17,837 bases of DNA from Allopontixanthobacter sp041741895 (GTDB taxonomy: Bacteria > Pseudomonadota > Alphaproteobacteria > Sphingomonadales > Sphingomonadaceae): NCBI GenBank assembly GCA_041741895.1, contig JBGSJO010000096.1:1-17837 (forward strand), in the 5' to 3' direction. The position numbers were made by a program, and so were the translations under genes. Below, one piece after another: positions 1 through 7,977 of the stretch. Numbering within the stretch: the stretch's first letter is position 1; the number at the start of each line of letters is the position of its first letter. The notes under the pieces were generated by a model. The model saw only the letters and a program-made list of their open reading frames with translations. It did no database searches and was not told where the DNA came from.

Positions 1-434
1 AGGCGGCGCTGGCGGCCGGCGAACTGAAGCCCGGCGGCCGGGGCGATGCGTTGTTGCTGGGCACCGAATTGTGGAGCGGTGAAGCAGGCATTACGCGCAC
101 CTCCGCCCTGCGTGGTTCCCTGTTTGCCGCCGTTTCGGATGCCCGGTTCAAGCGGTTCTCCGACAGTTATCAGACCCGGTTTGGCAGCCAGCCCTACCGC
201 ATTGCAACCCTTGGCTATGACAGCGTCCTGCTGACATTGAATGTTGCGACGGATTGGAAAGTGGGCCGCAGTTTCCCGGTATCCGCCTTGCGCGATTCCG
301 GTGGGTTCCTTGGATTGGACGGACCATTCCGTTTCCAGCGATCCGGCGTGGCTGAAAGGGCCATGGAAGTGCGCGAGGTGCGCGACGGGAAAATCATAAT
401 AGTTTCGCCCGCACCGACAACTTTCGGCAATTGA
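1..434 (+). CDS. Penicillin-binding protein activator (LpoA-like, periplasmic binding-protein fold), 3' end only
   Basis: This is the C-terminal part of a gene that begins left of the window; the frame is open from base 3 and ends in TGA at 432-434, giving about 143 residues. The visible protein has the last lobe of a type 1 periplasmic-binding fold: a LLLGTELWSG strand, then a segment around RFSDSYQTRFGSQPYRIATL and a closing GFLGLDGPFRF motif. I associate this pattern with the LpoA/LppC-like 'penicillin-binding protein activator' of Sphingomonadales, thought to be an outer-membrane lipoprotein that stimulates peptidoglycan synthases. The signal peptide and lipobox would lie outside the window. 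An amino-acid ABC-transporter substrate-binding protein is the main alternative, because the fold is shared. There is an 82-bp gap before parE, which appears to have its own promoter. Confidence 0.75.
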   Translation, partial: AALAAGELKPGGRGDALLLGTELWSGEAGITRTSALRGSLFAAVSDARFKRFSDSYQTRFGSQPYRIATLGYDSVLLTLNVATDWKVGRSFPVSALRDSGGFLGLDGPFRFQRSGVAERAMEVREVRDGKIIIVSPAPTTFGN

Positions 435-479
435 AATACATCCGCTTTTGCGCGGCTGAAGATAAACCGGCGGTTCCGC

Positions 480-508
480 TTGTCGCTCGGCAAAGGGCTG
501 GCTTATAG
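480..508 (+). promoter_or_regulatory. Candidate sigma70-type promoter for parE
   Basis: TTGTCG at 480-485 and TTATAG at 503-508 are separated by exactly 17 bp, a good match to -35 and -10 elements. A start point about 7 bases after the -10 would fall near 515, only one or two bases before the parE ATG at 517. No Shine-Dalgarno-like sequence lies in the ten bases before that ATG (the nearest purine run, AAAGGG, is about 20 bases upstream). Both facts point to a leaderless or near-leaderless transcript. The elements are seen in the sequence; promoter activity is inferred. Confidence 0.5.
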
Positions 509-516
509 CCTGATCC

Positions 517-2508
517 ATGACTGACGATCTTTTTGACGGAACGCCCGCGTCCAGCGGCGATTACAATGCATCATCAATCGAAGTGCTGGAGGGGCTGGAG
601 CCAGTCCGGCGCCGTCCTGGCATGTATATCGGCGGCACGGACGACCGTGCGTTGCACCATCTGGCGGCCGAGGTGATCGATAATGCGATGGACGAAGCCG
701 TCGCCGGTCACGCCACCCGGATCGAGGTCTCTCTGGAAGAAGGCAACCGGCTGAGCGTGGCGGATAATGGCCGCGGTATTCCGGTGGAAGAACATCCCAA
801 ATATCCTGGCAAATCCACGCTGGAAGTAATCATGGCGACGCTGCATTCCGGGGGCAAATTCTCCGGCAAGGCCTATGCTACCAGCGGCGGACTGCACGGG
901 GTCGGGGTCAGCGTGGTCAATGCGCTATCGTCCGACACAAGGGTTGAGGTAGCGCGCGACCGCCAGCTTTATGCACAGAATTTTGCCAGGGGCATCACGC
1001 TCGGCCCGATCGAGAAACTGGGACCAACGCCAAATCGGCGCGGCACCACCGTCAGCTTTACGCCGGATACCGAGATATTCGGGGATCGCCAGTTCAGCCC
1101 CAAACGCCTGTTCAAACTTGCCCGATCGAAGGCTTATCTGTTTGCAGGTGTGGAAATCCGCTGGAAATGCGCAGCATCGCTGATCAGCGTCGATGTCCCG
1201 TCGGAAGCAGTTTTCAAATTCCCCGGCGGATTGGCCGATCATTTGGCCGAACAGATCGGTAGCCGGGAATGCGTAATAACCCAGCCCTTCGCCGGTAACC
1301 AGGAATTCCCGCTCAACGAAGCGGGCGATGCCATGGGCCGCGCCGAATGGGCGATCGCCTGGCCGCTTTATTCCGACGGATCGTTCAGCTGGTATTGCAA
1401 CACCGTGCCAACGCCCGATGGCGGAACCCATGAACAGGGTTTGCGCGGGGCGCTGACCAAGGGGCTGCGTGCGTTTGGCGAGTTGATCGGCCAGAAAAAG
1501 GCCAAGGACATCACCGCCGATGACGTCATGACCGGGGGCGAGATGATGCTTTCGGTGTTCATCCGCGATCCGCAATTTCAGAGCCAGACCAAGGACCGGC
1601 TAACCAGCCCGGAAGCCGCGCGGCTGGTTGAAAACGCGATGCGGGACCATTTCGACCATTTCCTGTCGGACAATATGGAACGCGGCAAGGCGCTGCTCGG
1701 CGAAGTGATGGAGCGCATGGACGAACGCCTGCGCCGCAAGCAGGAACGCGATATCAAGCGCAAGACTGCAACCAATGCCAAGAAACTGCGCCTACCGGGC
1801 AAGCTGACCGATTGTTCGGGTGATGGTAAGGGCGAAACCGAATTGTTCATCGTCGAAGGCGATTCGGCCGGCGGCAGCGCGAAACAGGCGCGTAACCGTA
1901 AAACGCAGGCCATCTTGCCGATCCGCGGCAAGATACTCAACGTCGCCAGCGCAACAATGGACAAGATCCGCGCGAATAACGAAATTGCGGACCTCAGCCT
2001 CGCGATGGGCTGCGGTACGCGCAAGGATTGTGATGCGGACAATCTGCGATACGACCGCATTGTGATCATGACCGATGCCGATGTCGATGGCGCGCATATT
2101 GCCACCCTGTTGATGACGTTTTTCTTCCAGGAAATGCCCGATATCGTTCGCAAGGGGCATCTCTATCTCGCCCAGCCGCCGCTCTACCGCCTGACCGCCG
2201 GGAAGGAGAGCCGCTATGCCAGGGACGACGCGCACCGGGCCGAATTGGAAGCAACGGTTTTCAAGGGCAAGAGTGTCGAAGTCGGCCGGTTTAAGGGCCT
2301 TGGCGAAATGAACCCCCAGCAGCTGCGCGAAACCACTATGGACCCGGCCACGCGCAATTTGATTCGGATCACATTGCCAGGCGAATGCGAACAGCGCGCG
2401 GCGGTGAAGGAATTGGTCGATCAGCTAATGGGCCGCAATCCTGAACATCGGTTCAATTTTATCCAGAACCGGGCGGGCGAACTCGATCGCGACATGATCG
2501 ATGCCTGA
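517..2508 (+). CDS. parE: DNA topoisomerase IV subunit B
   Basis: ParE is the ATPase subunit of topoisomerase IV, which works with ParC to unlink daughter chromosomes and relax supercoils. The 663-residue protein shows the full type IIA order. The GHKL ATP site has EVIDNAMDE at 52-60, DNGRGIP at 83-89 and the glycine-rich lid GLHGVG at 125-130. The transducer domain runs to about residue 400. The Toprim domain has EGDSAGG at 447-453 (catalytic Glu447) and the metal-binding DADVDG at 520-525, followed by a short C-terminal RFKGLGEMNP segment at 591-600. The length and the form KQARNRKTQAILPIRGKIL fit ParE better than the roughly 800-residue GyrB of this class. The ATG at 517 is chosen because MTDDLFD leads straight into the domain; it has no Shine-Dalgarno. 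The gene is convergent with the next one, 35 bp apart. Confidence 0.95.
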   Translation: MTDDLFDGTPASSGDYNASSIEVLEGLEPVRRRPGMYIGGTDDRALHHLAAEVIDNAMDEAVAGHATRIEVSLEEGNRLSVADNGRGIPVEEHPKYPGKSTLEVIMATLHSGGKFSGKAYATSGGLHGVGVSVVNALSSDTRVEVARDRQLYAQNFARGITLGPIEKLGPTPNRRGTTVSFTPDTEIFGDRQFSPKRLFKLARSKAYLFAGVEIRWKCAASLISVDVPSEAVFKFPGGLADHLAEQIGSRECVITQPFAGNQEFPLNEAGDAMGRAEWAIAWPLYSDGSFSWYCNTVPTPDGGTHEQGLRGALTKGLRAFGELIGQKKAKDITADDVMTGGEMMLSVFIRDPQFQSQTKDRLTSPEAARLVENAMRDHFDHFLSDNMERGKALLGEVMERMDERLRRKQERDIKRKTATNAKKLRLPGKLTDCSGDGKGETELFIVEGDSAGGSAKQARNRKTQAILPIRGKILNVASATMDKIRANNEIADLSLAMGCGTRKDCDADNLRYDRIVIMTDADVDGAHIATLLMTFFFQEMPDIVRKGHLYLAQPPLYRLTAGKESRYARDDAHRAELEATVFKGKSVEVGRFKGLGEMNPQQLRETTMDPATRNLIRITLPGECEQRAAVKELVDQLMGRNPEHRFNFIQNRAGELDRDMIDA

Positions 2509-2543
2509 GCAGGCTTTGCATTAGAAGTCCGACGAGACACCGG

Positions 2544-3794
2544 TCATTCTGCAGCGATCGGACCGATCAACCTACCGCTTGTGCTCACCGCTTGTGTAAG
2601 AATATGCAAATGCCCTTCCAGCGTTCGGTGGACCGGGCATTTGTCGGCAATGGCGATAATCTGCTGGCATTGATCATCGCTCAATGCATCGCCCAGCAAT
2701 TCTATCTTGCGATAGAGCGCCTGAACCTGCGCGCCATCGTCCTCGCAATGATCACAATCCTCCGCATGGTTACGCTGGTGCGTGACATGCACTCTCGTTC
2801 CTTCGAAGGGCCAATGTTTGCGATCGGCATACATCTTCATCGTCATGGCGGTGCAGGTGCCGAGCGCTGCCAACAACAAGTCGTACGGTGTCGGCCCGCT
2901 GTCATCGCCGCCATAGCTGGCGGGTTCGTCCGCTACGAAGCGATGGCTTGGCGTATGCACCTCGGTGCCGAATTTTCCGTTACCGGTATGCACCATCACG
3001 CCTTCATCCGGCATGGCAGGCACCGCCTTATTTGGCAGGTATCGCGCCGCCCACGCGGCGATCATCCGCGCGGCGAAATTCGCGTCATTCTCATCCAGCA
3101 GCAAATGATCGGCGCCTGCAAGACTGACAAAGCTTTTGGGATGTTTGGCCGCATCGAACAATTTGCCGGCATGATCTATTCCCACGATCTCGTCAGTCGG
3201 CGAATGCATGATCATCAGTGGAACGCGCAACTTTACCATCACGGCCAGCAGATCAACCTCGCGGGTTTTTTCGAGGAATTCACGCCCGAGCAGAAATTTG
3301 CGTCCTCCAATTGAAACTTCGCCTTCACCATCCTTCTCGATCTTCGCCAGGTCACCCTTGATATTGTGCAGCACATGCGGGACGTCGGAAGGCGCGCCGA
3401 TGGTTGCCACCGCTGCTACCTTGTCGCGCCCCAGCCCGGCCGATGCAGCCAGCACAGCCGCTCCGCCCAGGCTATGGCCCACTAACAATATCTGACATTT
3501 AAACCGGTCGACGAGATATTGTGCGGAGACAATCAGATCCTCCACATCGCTGGCAAATCCAGCACGGCCAAATTCACCCTGGCTGGCGCCGAGGCCGGTA
3601 AAATCGAACCGCAGGGATGCAATCCCTTCACGCGCCAGCGCACGCGTTACTGCGGTTGCCGCCTTTGATTGCTTGGTACAAGTGAAGCAATGGGCGAATA
3701 ATGCCGCCCCGCGCACCAGCCCAGTAGGCAGTTCCAGTGCGCCGGAAAGCTCATGCCCGTGGGAGGTGGTAATCTTCAGGCTTTCGGTCGGCAT
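2544..3794 (-). CDS. Bifunctional alpha/beta hydrolase / OsmC family protein
   Basis: This is a fusion of 416 residues. Residues 1 to about 255 form an alpha/beta-hydrolase with the nucleophile elbow GHSLGG at 106-111 (Ser108), Asp201 in SPTDE and His230 in GADHLL as the probable triad. Residues about 270-400 form an OsmC/Ohr-type domain, with the two reactive cysteines expected for that fold at Cys314 (LGTCTAM) and Cys386 (DKCPVHRTL). OsmC domains reduce organic hydroperoxides through such thiols, so the fusion may cleave an ester or peroxide-bearing substrate and reduce the product; the true substrate is unknown. There is also a Cys-x2-Cys pair at 347/350 (DCDHC). The ATG at 3794 is preceded by AAGGAGA with good spacing. 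No signal peptide is visible, so it should be cytoplasmic. It is divergent from the MoxR gene. Confidence 0.88.
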   Translation of the reverse strand: MPTESLKITTSHGHELSGALELPTGLVRGAALFAHCFTCTKQSKAATAVTRALAREGIASLRFDFTGLGASQGEFGRAGFASDVEDLIVSAQYLVDRFKCQILLVGHSLGGAAVLAASAGLGRDKVAAVATIGAPSDVPHVLHNIKGDLAKIEKDGEGEVSIGGRKFLLGREFLEKTREVDLLAVMVKLRVPLMIMHSPTDEIVGIDHAGKLFDAAKHPKSFVSLAGADHLLLDENDANFAARMIAAWAARYLPNKAVPAMPDEGVMVHTGNGKFGTEVHTPSHRFVADEPASYGGDDSGPTPYDLLLAALGTCTAMTMKMYADRKHWPFEGTRVHVTHQRNHAEDCDHCEDDGAQVQALYRKIELLGDALSDDQCQQIIAIADKCPVHRTLEGHLHILTQAVSTSGRLIGPIAAE

Positions 3795-3904
3795 TAGCAG
3801 TCTCCTTGCGCGCAGATGTAACGGGTTATTCGGATTGTCGCGCCAAAAGTTTCAATTCCGCCGCACATTGCCTTGGCAATTTGTTGGATTGCGCAGCGAC
3901 ACCC

Positions 3905-3932
3905 TTGCACCAGACCGCTGGGTAACTTAACC
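3905..3932 (+). promoter_or_regulatory. Possible promoter of the MoxR ATPase gene
   Basis: TTGCAC at 3905-3910 and TTAACC at 3927-3932 are 16 bp apart, within the 165-bp divergent region between the hydrolase/OsmC and MoxR genes. The spacing is a little short and the -10 match is modest, so this is only a candidate. The MoxR ATG follows 27 bases later, after an AAGGG ribosome-binding site. Confidence 0.25.
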
Positions 3933-3959
3933 CGCACGGAAAGTTTCAAGGGAAAACCG

Positions 3960-4838
3960 ATGACCGTACAATCTACTGCCAAGTCCGATATCGGGCGTTT
4001 TGACGGCACCCAATCCTATATCGCCACTGAGGACCTCAAAGTGGCCGTCAATGCCGCGGTGACGCTGCGGCGACCGCTGCTGGTCAAGGGTGAGCCCGGC
4101 ACCGGAAAGACGGTTCTGGCGCATGAAGTGGCCAAGGCAATGGGTGCGCCGCTGATCGAATGGAATATCAAATCGACTACCAAGGCGCAGCAGGGCCTGT
4201 ATGAATATGACGCGGTTGCCCGGCTGCGCGATGGCCAACTGGGTGAAGAGCGGGTCCACGATATTTCGAACTACATCAAGAAAGGCAAATTGTGGGAGGC
4301 TTTCACCAGCCCCGAATTGCCTGTTCTGCTGATCGATGAGATCGACAAGGCGGATATCGAATTTCCCAACGATCTGCTGCAGGAACTAGACCGGATGAGC
4401 TTCGACGTTTATGAAACGAAAGAGCGGATCGAGGCGAAGGACCGCCCGGTCATGATCATCACGTCCAACAATGAAAAGGAACTGCCGGACGCATTCCTGC
4501 GCCGCTGTTTCTTCCATTATATCAAATTTCCCGACCGCGATACGATGCGGGAAATCATCGACGTCCATTTCCCCGATATCCAAAAAATCCTGGTGACCAA
4601 GGCGATGGATATCTTCTACGAGATTCGCGAAGTGCCCGGCCTCAAGAAAAAGCCGAGCACATCTGAATTGCTCGATTGGCTCAAGCTATTGCTCAACGAA
4701 GATATGCCGCTGGAAGTGTTGCAGGACCGCGATCCGGCAAAGGCCATCCCGCCGCTGCATGGCGCATTACTGAAAAACGAACAGGACGTGATGCTGTTCG
4801 AACGGCTTGCGTTCATGGCCCGCCGTCAAGGCGGTTGA
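3960..4838 (+). CDS. MoxR-family AAA+ ATPase
   Basis: This 292-residue protein is a MoxR-type AAA+ ATPase, a family that acts as metal-insertion or assembly chaperones, usually with a von Willebrand factor A (VWA) partner. Visible are the Walker A motif GEPGTGKT at 44-51, Walker B LLIDEID at 123-129, a sensor 1 region ITSNNEKELPDAFLRR at 167-182 whose RR may supply arginine-finger residues, and a helical lid domain to the end. The ATG at 3960 is chosen because AAGGG lies about 6 bases upstream and the protein then starts MTVQSTAKSD; a TTG 29 codons earlier is open but has no ribosome-binding site. The VWA gene expected next door appears only at 6429, after an opposing chemoreceptor gene. Client and metal are unknown. 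Confidence 0.88.
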   Translation: MTVQSTAKSDIGRFDGTQSYIATEDLKVAVNAAVTLRRPLLVKGEPGTGKTVLAHEVAKAMGAPLIEWNIKSTTKAQQGLYEYDAVARLRDGQLGEERVHDISNYIKKGKLWEAFTSPELPVLLIDEIDKADIEFPNDLLQELDRMSFDVYETKERIEAKDRPVMIITSNNEKELPDAFLRRCFFHYIKFPDRDTMREIIDVHFPDIQKILVTKAMDIFYEIREVPGLKKKPSTSELLDWLKLLLNEDMPLEVLQDRDPAKAIPPLHGALLKNEQDVMLFERLAFMARRQGG

Positions 4839-4860
4839 GCGCAGCCGGCCGGGTCGGGCA

Positions 4861-6264
4861 TCAATCCTCGAACGAATAGGCCAGTTCGAAATCGCCCCAG
4901 CGCCGACCGTTGATGTTCATCGGTACATACACGTTGCGGACTACCAGATATTTCTGGCCATCACCTTCCTGCCGGTACACGGCCATCATGTATGGCGCGG
5001 TGCTGCGTTTAGCCTTCTTGTCCAGGGCATCGAACAGGATCCTGCCATTGCGGCAGAATTCCGTGTCATGCGCCAGGTCTCCGGTTGGCTGACGCGAATG
5101 GGCGGTAACGTGGGTTGGCAGGAAGCCCTTCATGTCTGCCTGCGAACACATCCTGACCGGCGGCCCTTGGGCGGCGATACGGTCCAGCACCGGGCGCCAG
5201 TTCTGGTCCGCCCAATCACTCAGGCCGGTCCGGTAGCGCGGCGGATTGCTGTCTGCGACACTCTGGTAATTCTGGTCAAACAGGGCGTCAACTGACAGAG
5301 TGCCGTCTGCCAGGCCGGACTCTGCGCGCCCGGCGATTTCCTTGGCCACCGATTGCGCGCGTTGCACCATCTCGCTGTCTTTTGGCGAAAGCCCGGCCTT
5401 GACGATGCCGTCGAACATTTCGCTGGCGGTCAATTCCAGATCATTCATCCGGCTATGCGCGGTTTCCAGCTTGCTTTCGTTCTGACGGGCGGCGACATCA
5501 AAGCTGTCCAGCACATCCTGCACACGGTGGACATGACCGCTGATTGTGCTGGTCGAACGCGCGATCTGATCGTTCTGGCGGTCCACTTCCTCGACCAGTT
5601 CGGCCACTCCATTGATGGTCTGTTCGATCTGGACGACAGAGTTCTTGGCCTCCCGGCTTGCCTCGGCTCCGCTTTCGATCTGGGCGATGACGCGCTCCGC
5701 CTCGCCCCCAAGCGTGTCGATGGTCCGGCCGATTTCTTCCGTAGCCTTGCGGGTATCGTTGGCCAGGCTTTTGACCTCGCTGGCGACAACCGCAAAAGTG
5801 CGCCCGGCATCGCCGGCCCGCATAGCTTCGATGGTTGCGTTGAGAGCGAGAATATTGGTGGTTTCGGCGATCTGGTCGATATCCTGCGAACAGCGACGCA
5901 CCTGTTCCATCGCGGCGGCAAATCCGGTGACATGCTGGGACAGCGTATCAACCAGGTCGAGCAGGTCGGAAATGCGGCCAAGAGAGGTCTGGATCATTTC
6001 CGTCCCCTGCCCCAACCGCTCGATCGCGCGTTCGGACAGCAACCGTGCTTCGTCGCTGGCTTCGGAGACCTTGCGCTGGTCCGCCTCAAGCTCGGCTACG
6101 GTGCCTTGCAGCGCGCCATGTTCGGCCCGCAGTTTTTCGGAGGACTGGATCACTGACTGGACAATCCCGGCGACATCGGAACAGCCCACGGTAACTTCGC
6201 CGCAGCTTTCCGGAATCAGGTCAATCGATCCCGGAACGACATTACCGAATGATTCATGCTTCAT
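4861..6264 (-). CDS. Soluble methyl-accepting chemotaxis-type receptor with C-terminal sensory domain
   Basis: The protein has 467 residues and no hydrophobic segment long enough to span a membrane, so it should be cytoplasmic. Residues about 35-290 are a long coiled coil. Its signalling tip is IAETTNILALNATIEAMRAG at 132-151, continuing DAGRTFAVVASEVKSLAND to 170, the region that contacts CheA and CheW in this family. Residues about 295-467 form a globular domain with conserved-looking pieces FLPTH at 381-385, RNGRILFD at 405-412, APYMMAVYRQ at 423-432 and INGRRWGDFELAYSF at 451-465. I recognise this as the Cache/PAS-like region that follows the signalling domain in some soluble proteobacterial receptors; the ligand is unknown. 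The ATG at 6264 has GGGGA upstream. No other che gene lies in the window. The gene is convergent with moxR (22 bp) and divergent from the VWA gene. Confidence 0.85.
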   Translation of the reverse strand: MKHESFGNVVPGSIDLIPESCGEVTVGCSDVAGIVQSVIQSSEKLRAEHGALQGTVAELEADQRKVSEASDEARLLSERAIERLGQGTEMIQTSLGRISDLLDLVDTLSQHVTGFAAAMEQVRRCSQDIDQIAETTNILALNATIEAMRAGDAGRTFAVVASEVKSLANDTRKATEEIGRTIDTLGGEAERVIAQIESGAEASREAKNSVVQIEQTINGVAELVEEVDRQNDQIARSTSTISGHVHRVQDVLDSFDVAARQNESKLETAHSRMNDLELTASEMFDGIVKAGLSPKDSEMVQRAQSVAKEIAGRAESGLADGTLSVDALFDQNYQSVADSNPPRYRTGLSDWADQNWRPVLDRIAAQGPPVRMCSQADMKGFLPTHVTAHSRQPTGDLAHDTEFCRNGRILFDALDKKAKRSTAPYMMAVYRQEGDGQKYLVVRNVYVPMNINGRRWGDFELAYSFED

Positions 6265-6428
6265 TGATCGCGGTCCCCAATTTTTGTTGAACAGCGCGTA
6301 GCCGGAACATCGTTACCATCGGATTAAGATCAATTGGGAACACTAAATTGTTAGGCCGGTTTGGCGTTTGCAAATTGGCGGTCAACAGACCTATGGCGCC
6401 GCAGCCGGAGGCAGGTTAGAGGACGCTC

Positions 6429-7610
6429 ATGTTTTTCGATTTCATGGATGAATTGCGCGCCGCCGGGATCAAGGTTTCCTTCAAGGAACACCTGACCCTG
6501 CTGGAAGCACTGGACAAGGATGTAATCGAGCAGACGCCCGAGGCATTCTATTACCTTAGCCGCGCCACCTTCGTTAAGGACGAAGGCCTGCTCGACCGGT
6601 TTGACCAAGTGTTCAACAAGGTTTTCAAGGGCATCATGTCCGATTACGGCCAGAACCCGGTCGATGTACCCGAAGACTGGCTGAAAGCGGTCGCCGAAAA
6701 ATTCCTGTCGCCAGAGGAAATGGAAGCAATCAAGTCGCTCGGCGATTGGGACGAGATCATGGAGACGCTGAAGAAGCGGCTCGAGGAACAGGAAAAGCGC
6801 CACCAAGGCGGCAACAAATGGGTTGGCACCGGGGGCACCAGTCCGTTCGGCAATTCCGGCTACAATCCCGAAGGCGTGCGGATCGGCGGGGAAGGCAAAC
6901 ACAAACGCGCGATCAAGGTATGGGAAAAGCGCGAATTCCAGAACCTCGACAATACCAAGGAACTGGGCACCCGGAATATCAAGATGGCGATGCGGCGCCT
7001 GCGCCGCTTCGCGCGCGAGGGTTCGGCGGATGAGCTTGATCTGGACGCGACGATTGACGGCACGGCAAAGCAGGGCTGGCTGGACATTCACATGCGCCCG
7101 GAACGGCATAATGCGGTCAAATTGCTGCTGTTCCTGGATGTCGGCGGGTCAATGGATCCCTTCATCAAGCTGGTCGAAGAATTGTTCAGCGCCGCGACTT
7201 CGGAATTCAAGAACCTGGAATTCTTCTATTTCCACAACTGCCTGTATGAAGGCGTGTGGAAGGATAACCGCCGCCGGTGGGCAGAACGGACCAATACCTG
7301 GGATGTCCTGCACAAGTTCGGGCACGATTATAAAATCGTTTTCGTCGGCGATGCGGCGATGAGCCCCTATGAAATCACCCATCAGGGCGGCAGCGTCGAA
7401 CATATGAACGAAGAATCCGGCGCGGTGTGGATGAAGCGGGTGACGAACACCTATCCCGCAACCGTGTGGATGAACCCGGTGCCGGAAAACCAGTGGAATT
7501 ACTCGCAATCCACCAAGATGCTCAAGCAATTGGTGGACGGACGGATGTATCCCCTGACGCTGGGCGGTCTGGACGATGCGATGCGGGAATTGAGCCGGAA
7601 ACAGGGGTAA
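6429..7610 (+). CDS. CoxE-like von Willebrand factor A domain protein
   Basis: This 393-residue protein matches the VWA/CoxE-like family whose members partner MoxR ATPases. The N-terminal half (about 1-125) is charged and helical, and a Gly-rich linker lies near 127-156. The VWA fold then begins around 229, with the metal site motif FLDVGGSMD at 235-243 and a second acidic strand FVGDAAMSP at 305-313. The first metal motif reads D-V-G-G-S instead of the usual D-x-S-x-S, so one serine ligand is replaced by glycine; I believe this is typical of the subfamily and not a lesion. The ATG at 6429 is preceded by AGAGGA at suitable spacing. It presumably acts with the MoxR ATPase at 3960-4838 in assembling or activating a metalloprotein. 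The separating gene on the other strand means it needs its own promoter within 6265-6428, where I see only weak candidates. Confidence 0.85.
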   Translation: MFFDFMDELRAAGIKVSFKEHLTLLEALDKDVIEQTPEAFYYLSRATFVKDEGLLDRFDQVFNKVFKGIMSDYGQNPVDVPEDWLKAVAEKFLSPEEMEAIKSLGDWDEIMETLKKRLEEQEKRHQGGNKWVGTGGTSPFGNSGYNPEGVRIGGEGKHKRAIKVWEKREFQNLDNTKELGTRNIKMAMRRLRRFAREGSADELDLDATIDGTAKQGWLDIHMRPERHNAVKLLLFLDVGGSMDPFIKLVEELFSAATSEFKNLEFFYFHNCLYEGVWKDNRRRWAERTNTWDVLHKFGHDYKIVFVGDAAMSPYEITHQGGSVEHMNEESGAVWMKRVTNTYPATVWMNPVPENQWNYSQSTKMLKQLVDGRMYPLTLGGLDDAMRELSRKQG

Positions 7611-7690
7611 GGCCGGAAATCGCGCGCCGCGAACCAGTTGTGAAAATTTACCGCAGGATGCACTCTGGCAGGCCAATGGAGGAGGTTAGG

Positions 7691-7927
7691 ATGGAATGTT
7701 TCGGTGCATTGGTCGGCTGGGGGCACCATGATAATGGCAATCGCCTCATGCTCAGGCTGGAAAGTATTCCATCGAATGAAGCGCTGGACCGCCATGATCT
7801 CGATGTCCTGCGCATTCTAATGACCAAGCAGCAAGCGTTTGTGCTTGGCAATTATCTGATCAAGCATTCCGGCAAATCAGCCGTGGATCAAAATGAGCGG
7901 GGATGGTTTCGCCGTCTGTTCGGCTGA
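7691..7927 (+). CDS. Small conserved-looking hypothetical protein, 78 residues
   Basis: I do not recognise a function. The ATG at 7691 is chosen because GGAGG at 7681-7685 sits 5 bases upstream. The frame is open much further upstream through the end of the VWA gene, but that part reads as a shadow. The product starts MECFGALVGWGHHDNGNRLM and contains a soluble helical segment around DVLRILMTKQQAFVLGNYLI and a C-terminal GWFRRLFG. There is no signal peptide, no membrane segment and no cysteine pair. It lies 80 bp after the VWA gene and could be cotranscribed with it. It converges with the DUF1343 gene, 50 bp away; no clear terminator is visible in that gap. The strong ribosome-binding site is the main support that it is a real gene. 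Confidence 0.6.
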   Translation: MECFGALVGWGHHDNGNRLMLRLESIPSNEALDRHDLDVLRILMTKQQAFVLGNYLIKHSGKSAVDQNERGWFRRLFG

Positions 7928-7977
7928 GCATTCCAGTTCCAATGCCCATTACCGGTCAAGAAAACAGACAACGGCGT

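Noticed and set aside
2500..2525. A small GCCT/AGGC hairpin at the end of parE as a terminator
   Set aside because: Only four pairs, and just three T residues follow; too weak to call.
5353..6156. A 267-codon plus-strand frame opposite the chemoreceptor gene
   Set aside because: It is the complement of a repetitive coiled-coil coding region with the characteristic signalling motif on the minus strand.
6344..6390. Repeated TTGGCG hexamers around TTTGCAAA between the chemoreceptor and VWA genes
   Set aside because: The repeats are short, the spacing matches no known operator, and such short words are expected by chance; no clear promoter accompanies them.
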